This document shows positions 58,974 through 64,000 of a DNA stretch of 64,000 bases, piece by piece. The notes below the pieces were generated by a model, which was not told the origin of the DNA, did no database searches, and worked only from the letters and a program-made list of their open reading frames with translations. This stretch comes from COMBO-56-21 sp038852315 (GTDB lineage Archaea > Thermoplasmatota > Thermoplasmata > UBA10834), in assembly GCA_038852315.1 (NCBI GenBank), contig JAWCKF010000004.1, forward strand, positions 44,809 to 108,808. The letters run 5' to 3'. How positions within the stretch are numbered: position 1 is the first letter of the stretch; every line of letters starts with the position of its first letter. The translations under genes were made by a program, and so were the position numbers.

Positions 58974-60287
58974 ATGGATCTCTCCGCCTATTCCAGGTCC
59001 CAGACGATGGTGGACAGTGCGCAGCTGTTCGACGAGATACTATCTCTTGAGAATCTATCGTCGAAGTCCTCCCGCTGCGTCTACTGCAAGGGCTCAAAGA
59101 TGCTATGCGGCAAGGACAGGTGTCCTGTGATATCTCGCTTCTACTCCGCGTCGAGAGCAAGGGAGCGCATAGACCGGCTGGACTTGGACGGCTCGACACC
59201 CCCGAGCGTCTTCGTGGGGAGGTTCGGATACCCGAAAGTGGCCGTCGGGCCGATGATACCGCCTTTCCACGGCAACACCTCTCTTATGGACACCCCTGAA
59301 CGCTGGCTCGGGCTGGGGATCGAGGACATAATAGACTTCAGGTCCAACCTCGTGAGAGGCATGCGCCCCGTGGGAGTGCACGATGTGGATAGCAGTGACA
59401 GGATCGTCGCGCGCACGAGGGAGATAGCCCTAGCGCGGGATCCATCGGAGGCGGTCGCGGAGTTCGAGAGGAAGCCGGTCGGGAGATTGGCGGTGGACGA
59501 CGACGTCCAGCCGTTCGGCCCCTCGGCGCCGCTGCGCAGGTTCGACGTCTCCAACTTCAAGTTCGACCATAGGCTGGAGAAGGCCTTCTACGACACAGAC
59601 CTGAGGGCGAGGGACGCAGTGGTCGAACTGTACAGAAGCGGTGCGCTCATATCCCAGATACAGAGGGCTTTCAGCGTAGGTGCCTTCGGCGTGGGGAAGC
59701 GGAGGAGGTTCGTCCCTACAAGGTGGAGCATAACAGCTGTGGACTCGAACATCGGGCTACACATGCTGGAGACCACCAAGACGTTCCCCACGATAGACGA
59801 ATACAGGGTGTACGAAACGGTGTCGCTGGACAACAGGTGGGCGATACTCATGATGCCGACTACCTGGCGGTACGAGCTGATCGAGGCCTGGTATCCTAAG
59901 ACCGCCTGGAACCCCTTCAGCAACAGGATAGCCATCATGGGCGACCACGAGTACTACGAAGGCAGGACGACCTATGCGAGCATCGGAGGTTGCTACTACG
60001 CCGCTCGCATGGCGGTGAACGAGCTGCTTCAGAGAGAGCGCCGACAGGCGGGAGTGACTATCCTCAGGGAGGCCCACCCGGGGTACATACTTCCCGTCGG
60101 CGTGTGGAACGTGAGGGAGAACGTGCGGGCGGCTCTCAGGACCCAGCCTCACAAGTTCGGCACCCTGAAGGAGGCTCTCGCACACATATCCAGCATCATG
60201 GACATACCCGTCTCGAGATGGATAAGGAACAGCTCGCTCCTCAAGGACGCACTCTATCAGAGGCGGCTAGACGAGGACTGGAGTTGA
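58974..60287 (+). CDS. nreA: DNA repair protein NreA
   Basis: A 437-residue archaeal protein of the Nre family, linked to repair of mitomycin-type damage in haloarchaea. The N-terminal zinc finger is CVYCKGSKMLCGKDRCP. The body contains VFVGRFGYPKVAVGPMIPP, RRFVPTRWSITAVDSNIG, WNPFSNRIAIMGDHEYYEGR and WGPGYILPVGVW-like HPGYILPVGVWNVREN. The last residues YQRRLDEDWS resemble a PCNA-interacting motif (Q-x-x-L). TATA-like CCTTATCTA (58937-58945) agrees with ATG 58974. Confidence 0.9.
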   Translation: MDLSAYSRSQTMVDSAQLFDEILSLENLSSKSSRCVYCKGSKMLCGKDRCPVISRFYSASRARERIDRLDLDGSTPPSVFVGRFGYPKVAVGPMIPPFHGNTSLMDTPERWLGLGIEDIIDFRSNLVRGMRPVGVHDVDSSDRIVARTREIALARDPSEAVAEFERKPVGRLAVDDDVQPFGPSAPLRRFDVSNFKFDHRLEKAFYDTDLRARDAVVELYRSGALISQIQRAFSVGAFGVGKRRRFVPTRWSITAVDSNIGLHMLETTKTFPTIDEYRVYETVSLDNRWAILMMPTTWRYELIEAWYPKTAWNPFSNRIAIMGDHEYYEGRTTYASIGGCYYAARMAVNELLQRERRQAGVTILREAHPGYILPVGVWNVRENVRAALRTQPHKFGTLKEALAHISSIMDIPVSRWIRNSSLLKDALYQRRLDEDWS

Positions 60288-60291
60288 GCTC

Positions 60292-61083
60292 TTGGACATC
60301 AGGCTGGTCGCGTGCAGGACAGCTGCGTCGCCCTCTAAGCTCCCAGGTCTGGACTGGGCCATCAACCCGTACAGAGGATGCGGGCACGGATGTGCATACT
60401 GTTACGCTCAGGACGTCACTCGCTTCGAACCGCATCGGCGTTGGGGCGAGGTCGTGGAGGTGAAGGCGAACATCGCTGATAGGCTCAGGGCGGAGCTGAG
60501 GCACGGTGCGAGAGGGGTCTATGGCGTAGGTACGGTGACCGATCCATACCAGCCGATAGAGAATGAGCATGGACTCACGAGGGCGTGCCTTTCAGTTCTG
60601 AGAAGGGCTGACGCTGAGGTGAGCATCCTGACGAAATCGGACCTCGTCCTGAGGGATGTCGACATCATGCGCGGATGGCCCAAAGTCGAGGTCGGCTTCA
60701 GCATCGCGACCCTGGACGAGTCCGACGCTCGCCTGGTGGAGCCTGGTGCGCCTGGCCCTCGGAGGCGGATCGCCGCTCTCCGCTCGGTGTCCCAGAATGG
60801 CGTTCGCACGTATCTCATGCTGGCTCCGGTCATCGTGGGCCTCTCGGACAAGGAGGAGAGCCTGAGGGAGGTCGTCCGTGCAGCGGCCGAGGCGGGCGCG
60901 GGCTACATCATCTGGGACGCGTACAACCCGAAACCGCTCGCAGATGCAAGGCTCAGGCGTGCGCTGGCAGCGGCGGGCAGAGAAACCACATGGGCTCTGG
61001 ATGGACACCGAAGGTCACGTATCCACAACATCGTGAGCGACGAGTGCTCTGCGCACGGAATCCGCCTCATGACCGCGTTCTAG
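60292..61083 (+). CDS. Radical SAM protein, SPL-like
   Basis: A 263-residue radical SAM enzyme. NPYRGCGHGCAYCYAQD holds the C-x3-C-x2-C cluster motif of the spore photoproduct lyase-like group. Further segments are VYGVGTVTDPYQPIENEHGL and GFSIATLDESDARLVEPGAP. The start is TTG 60292, four bases after the nreA stop, and the reading frame has no other candidate. The close linkage to nreA suggests a joint DNA-repair task; the substrate lesion is unknown. Confidence 0.85.
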   Translation: MDIRLVACRTAASPSKLPGLDWAINPYRGCGHGCAYCYAQDVTRFEPHRRWGEVVEVKANIADRLRAELRHGARGVYGVGTVTDPYQPIENEHGLTRACLSVLRRADAEVSILTKSDLVLRDVDIMRGWPKVEVGFSIATLDESDARLVEPGAPGPRRRIAALRSVSQNGVRTYLMLAPVIVGLSDKEESLREVVRAAAEAGAGYIIWDAYNPKPLADARLRRALAAAGRETTWALDGHRRSRIHNIVSDECSAHGIRLMTAF

Positions 61084-61171
61084 TTCCGCAGCCCGAGTGT
61101 CTATGGGGAGTCGGTCCCAGGCCAGCAACCCTTGGTTTCCCGGTAGGCACGGCCCCCCTGTCCTCTGCGCA

Positions 61172-61222
61172 ATGATTATATAGAAGCCCTATCATACTCG
61201 GGCGCGGAAGAGGCGTTTCACT
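61172..61222 (+). promoter_or_regulatory. Thermosome promoter
   Basis: TTATATAG (61176-61183) is a strong TATA-like box. It predicts a start site near 61206, leaving a 17-nt leader that carries GAGGCG about 8 nt before ATG 61223. The strength agrees with a chaperonin gene. Confidence 0.6.
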
Positions 61223-62878
61223 ATGTTGGGAGGCCAACCGGTCATTGTGCTCAAAGAGGGCACCGAATCAACCAGAGGAAAGACGGCGCACAGCAACAAC
61301 ATCGCGGCCGCCAAGGCGGTCGCCGACGCCGTGAGGAGCACGCTCGGTCCGAAGGGCATGGACAAGATGCTCGTCGACAGCATGGGCGACATCGTCATCA
61401 CGAACGACGGCGCGACGATACTCAAGGAGCTTGACATAGAGCACCCGGCTGCCAAGATGGTCGTCGAGGTCGCCAAGACTCAGGACAACGAGTGCGGCGA
61501 CGGTACCACGAGCGCGGTCGTCCTCGCGGGCGAACTCCTCAAGAAATCGGAGGCGCTCATAGAGCAGAACGTGCATCCGACCGTGATCGCCAACGGGTTC
61601 AAGCAGGCGGCGAACGAATCGGTGAAGATACTCAAGAGCTTCGGCGTGGAGATATCGCCGACGGACAAGAAGTCCCTCAAGCTGATTGCGAAGACAGCGA
61701 TGACAGGCAAGGGCGTGGGCACGGAGCTGGATATGCTCGCGGACATCGCCGTCGAGGCTGTGACTTCGATCGCGGAGAAGGTCGACGGGAAGTACAAGGC
61801 GGACATCGACAACATCCAGGTCGAGAAGAAACACGGCGGCGCCATCTCCGATACCAAGCTGATCAAGGGCATTGTCCTCGACAAGGAACGCGTGCATCCA
61901 AGGATGCCGAGAGCTGTAAAGAACGCCAAGATAGCTCTCATCGACCGCGCACTGGAGATCAAGAAAACCGAGGTCGAGGCGAAGATCCAGATAAAGGACC
62001 CCACACAGATGCAGAAGTTCCTGGACGAGGAGGAGAAGACCCTCAGGAGCATGGTCGAGAAGATAAAGAAGTCTGGTGCCAACGTGGTCATATGCGAGAA
62101 GGGCATCGACGACCTCGCCCAGCACTTCATGGCCAAAGAGGGCATCTATGCGGTGAGGCGCGTCAAGCGCTCGGACATGGAGAAGCTCGCCAAGGCTACT
62201 GGAGGCAAGATAGTGACCAACCTCGACGATCTGGGGCCGTCCGAGCTCGGGACCGCTGAGCAGGTCGAGGAGGTCAAGATATCGGATTCCGACATGACCT
62301 TCGTCACAGGCTGCAAGAACCCGAAGGCCGTATCAATACTGGTGAGGGGTGGCACGGAGCACGTCGTCGATGAGGTCGAACGGTCGCTGCATGACGCGTT
62401 GAAGGTCGTAGCGGTCGCGGTTGAGGACGGGATTGCTGTGCCTGGCGGAGGCGCGCCCGAAGTCGAACTGTCGCTGAGGCTCAAAGACTTCGGTCAGAGC
62501 GTTGGCGGCAGGGAACAGCTGGCGATAGAGGCGTTCGCTGAGGCGCTGGAGGTCATCCCGTGGACTCTCGCGGAGAACGCCGGCATGGACTCGATTGATG
62601 TGCTGATCGAGCTGAAGAACGCTCACACCAAGAAGACCGGCAAGAATTTCGGCGTCAACGTCCTGGAGAACAAGGTCTCGGACATGCTCCAGGCAAAGGT
62701 CCTGGAACCGCTGCGCGTGAAGACGCAGGCGATAGAGTCCGCCACGGAGGTCGCGTCTATGATACTGAGGATCGACGACGTGATCGCCGCGAAGAAGATG
62801 TCCCCTTCGGAGATGAAGCCGCCGTCGGGCGGCCCCGGAGGCCCCGGCGGAATGGGCGGAATGCCTGGCATGATGTGA
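61223..62878 (+). CDS. thsA: Thermosome (group II chaperonin) subunit
   Basis: A 551-residue ATP-dependent folding subunit. TLGPKGMDKMLVDSMGD, ITNDGATILKELDIEHPAAK, GDGTTSAVVLAGELLKKSEA and GGGAPEVELSLRLKDFG are the classic motifs; the C-terminus has the GGM-rich tail. A single thermosome gene is visible in this window; a second may lie elsewhere. It is followed by a clear terminator hairpin. Confidence 0.97.
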   Translation: MLGGQPVIVLKEGTESTRGKTAHSNNIAAAKAVADAVRSTLGPKGMDKMLVDSMGDIVITNDGATILKELDIEHPAAKMVVEVAKTQDNECGDGTTSAVVLAGELLKKSEALIEQNVHPTVIANGFKQAANESVKILKSFGVEISPTDKKSLKLIAKTAMTGKGVGTELDMLADIAVEAVTSIAEKVDGKYKADIDNIQVEKKHGGAISDTKLIKGIVLDKERVHPRMPRAVKNAKIALIDRALEIKKTEVEAKIQIKDPTQMQKFLDEEEKTLRSMVEKIKKSGANVVICEKGIDDLAQHFMAKEGIYAVRRVKRSDMEKLAKATGGKIVTNLDDLGPSELGTAEQVEEVKISDSDMTFVTGCKNPKAVSILVRGGTEHVVDEVERSLHDALKVVAVAVEDGIAVPGGGAPEVELSLRLKDFGQSVGGREQLAIEAFAEALEVIPWTLAENAGMDSIDVLIELKNAHTKKTGKNFGVNVLENKVSDMLQAKVLEPLRVKTQAIESATEVASMILRIDDVIAAKKMSPSEMKPPSGGPGGPGGMGGMPGMM

Positions 62879-62897
62879 GAGGGAGAACGGTTGCATT

Positions 62898-62923
62898 GGA
62901 GGCCCGCGCGGCCTCCCTCTTTT
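62898..62923 (+). terminator. Thermosome terminator hairpin
   Basis: GGAGGCC CGCGC GGCCTCC is a perfect 7-bp stem, followed by CTCTTTT. It lies 20 bp after the thermosome stop. Confidence 0.75.
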
Positions 62924-63020
62924 CGTCCTTCCTCGCAGATCTGCCTATGCAGCTCTTCGTTCTGAATACCCGGTCCGGAATGTACTTTTTTCAATCGTCA
63001 TGTCTCAGCTGATTGCCTCT

Positions 63021-63302
63021 TCATCTCTGATCGGTGACCTTTATGAGGTGCCAGCCAAACTCAGTCTTCACAGGGCCGACGACGCTCCCTTTGGCGCCGT
63101 CAAAGGCCGCCTTCTCGAACTCCTTGACCATCTGCCCCTTCCCGAACCAGCCGAGGTCACCGCCACGCCTACCCGATGGACACTCTGAGTGCTTTCGTGC
63201 TAGCTCCGCGAAGTCTGCTCCAGCTCTCAGCTTTGCCATCAACTCCTTCGCTTCTTCCTCCGTGCTCACCAGAATGTGCGACGCCCGAACCTGTCGTGAC
63301 AT
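63021..63302 (-). CDS. ppiC: Parvulin-type peptidyl-prolyl isomerase
   Basis: A 93-residue single-domain PpiC: RQVRASHILVSTEEEAKELM, GADFAELARKHSECPSGRRG, DLGWFGKGQMVKEFEKAAFD, GPVKTEFGWHLIKVTD. It has no signal peptide, so acts in the cytoplasm, probably speeding proline isomerisation in folding beside the thermosome. ATG 63302 starts the conserved part; a longer frame to 63344 adds a non-conserved stretch. Confidence 0.9.
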   Translation of the reverse strand: MSRQVRASHILVSTEEEAKELMAKLRAGADFAELARKHSECPSGRRGGDLGWFGKGQMVKEFEKAAFDGAKGSVVGPVKTEFGWHLIKVTDQR

Positions 63303-64000
63303 GCGGCAGCAGAAGGCGCTTTTGCTATGAAAGGTTGTTCGCACCCTGTCTATCGTCCTGATTTTCAGGACTTTTTCTTGAGAATTTCTCGCCTTCTGGC
63401 TCTTTGTTCTGATTCATCGTATGTTGTATTACTTCTGGGGATTTGCGCACATCATTCTCGGTTTGGCACCTCACGGTTTGCCTCGTCAGTTGGCTTTTCT
63501 CTCTGGCGGTCGTAGGTTGAGGTCATCAGTGATGCGATTGAAGTGGAATCAAGAATTGTACTTTCTCTTGCAGATTCCGGGCTGATTATTTTTTCCAGCT
63601 ATATGAGTATATGACGAATACATACTGAATTTACAAATATAGTGCCGAGATATACTGGACTGTGGTCCGGATTATGAGTCGATGGTGGCGTGCAACCGCC
63701 CGATGTGGTGTCGTCCATGACTATCGCGACTATCTGAGAAAGACGCTAGCCAGTTGTCCATTACAAGATGATCTGGCCTGGTTTGTGAGAGCGACAGTTC
63801 GTTAGCGAGCAGGTCTGTCATGCATTCTGTGGATCATACAGAAGTCAATCCTGCTTAGCTAGATGTGCGACTCCGCCGATGCCAAGTCACATCAAGGGGC
63901 ATCCGTGTCAAAATCTTACATGGTGTCTGCCGGTGTCGGACGGTATTATCTGCTTACGCGCTACTATTATATGTGATATCGATACTAGAATAATAAGAAT
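63303..64000. other. AT-rich region with no convincing gene
   Basis: About 700 bp that are visibly poorer in GC than the rest of the window. No ORF has a recognisable product. A 43-codon frame at 63674-63805 starts 30 bp after TATA-like AAATATAG (63634-63641) but lacks homology. TATTATATG near 63966 could be a promoter for a gene beyond the edge. I see no tRNA, repeat array or transposon end here. Confidence 0.4.

Noticed and set aside
63674..63805. 43-codon small ORF with a TATA-like box
   Set aside because: No homology, no ribosome-binding site; kept only as a remark.
1..64000. CRISPR array, insertion sequence, prophage or rRNA
   Set aside because: No spaced direct repeats, transposase, phage genes or rRNA sequence seen on either strand.

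Overview
The window is GC-rich, gene-dense archaeal DNA. Archaeal markers are a DnaG-type primase, RFC small subunit, thermosome, ribosomal protein L40e, archaeal RibC/RibL, archaetidylserine lipid genes, Trm1, a type II tRNA-Ser without encoded CCA, and many promoters with a TATA-like box about 26 bp upstream of a (nearly) leaderless start. The gene set (fused AroD-AroE, GHMP shikimate kinase, ADP-forming acyl-CoA synthetase, 2-oxoacid:ferredoxin oxidoreductase, tandem-HTH Lrp-like regulators) fits an uncultured Thermoplasmata-like heterotroph. That placement is inference. I see no rRNA, insertion sequence, prophage or CRISPR array.

Layout. 1-4389 (minus) is an aromatic amino acid operon (ADH synthase, DHQ synthase II, AroDE, AroK, then AroA running off the left edge), with a divergent ACT-domain regulator at 4540. 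5-9.7 kb is mixed: a DMT exporter, a zinc-ribbon protein, a small tail-anchored protein, an Lrp/TRASH metal-type regulator, a 47-residue YHS protein not seen as a long ORF, a Thi4 thiazole synthase with Cys at the sulfur-donor position, and a putative metallopeptidase-like protein. 9.7-14 kb is carAB. 15.6-19.7 kb is a riboflavin/FAD operon (ribB-ribL-ribC-ribH) followed by a PAPS-reductase-like protein. 19.9-28.7 kb holds phosphoglucose/phosphomannose isomerase, a tandem ribbon-helix-helix repressor with a perfect operator, glyA, two membrane proteins, a tRNA thiolase divergent from rfcS, L40e and a two-HTH regulator.

28.7-34.2 kb (minus) is topA, purA, trm1 and a THEP1 NTPase. 34.2-39.5 kb (minus) is a dense block: korD-korA-korB-korC-acdB, then psd-pssA-mptD, joining oxoacid oxidation and acyl-CoA ATP synthesis to polar lipid head-group and pterin synthesis. 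39.6-50.2 kb includes nadA, a LysE exporter, an Hjc-like nuclease with a degenerate Nudix protein and aspS, an antiporter, acdA, FBP aldolase/phosphatase and tpiA. 50.2-64 kb includes a surface phospholipase D-like protein with a lamin-tail domain, a Lon-like ATPase without protease next to dnaG, a ubiquitin-like SAMP protein, tRNA-Ser(CGA), apgM, a MIP18-family protein, an HTH_10 regulator, NreA plus a radical SAM protein, the thermosome and a parvulin. The last 0.7 kb is AT-rich and shows no convincing gene.

Points that stand out: three genes (aroA, DHQ synthase II, mptD) have conserved N-termini but no ATG/GTG/TTG to start them; a 12-bp sequence is shared by the TRASH regulator promoter and the YHS/thi4 intergenic region; there is a perfect RHH operator; and several proteins carry altered or missing catalytic parts (Nudix, Lon-like ATPase).
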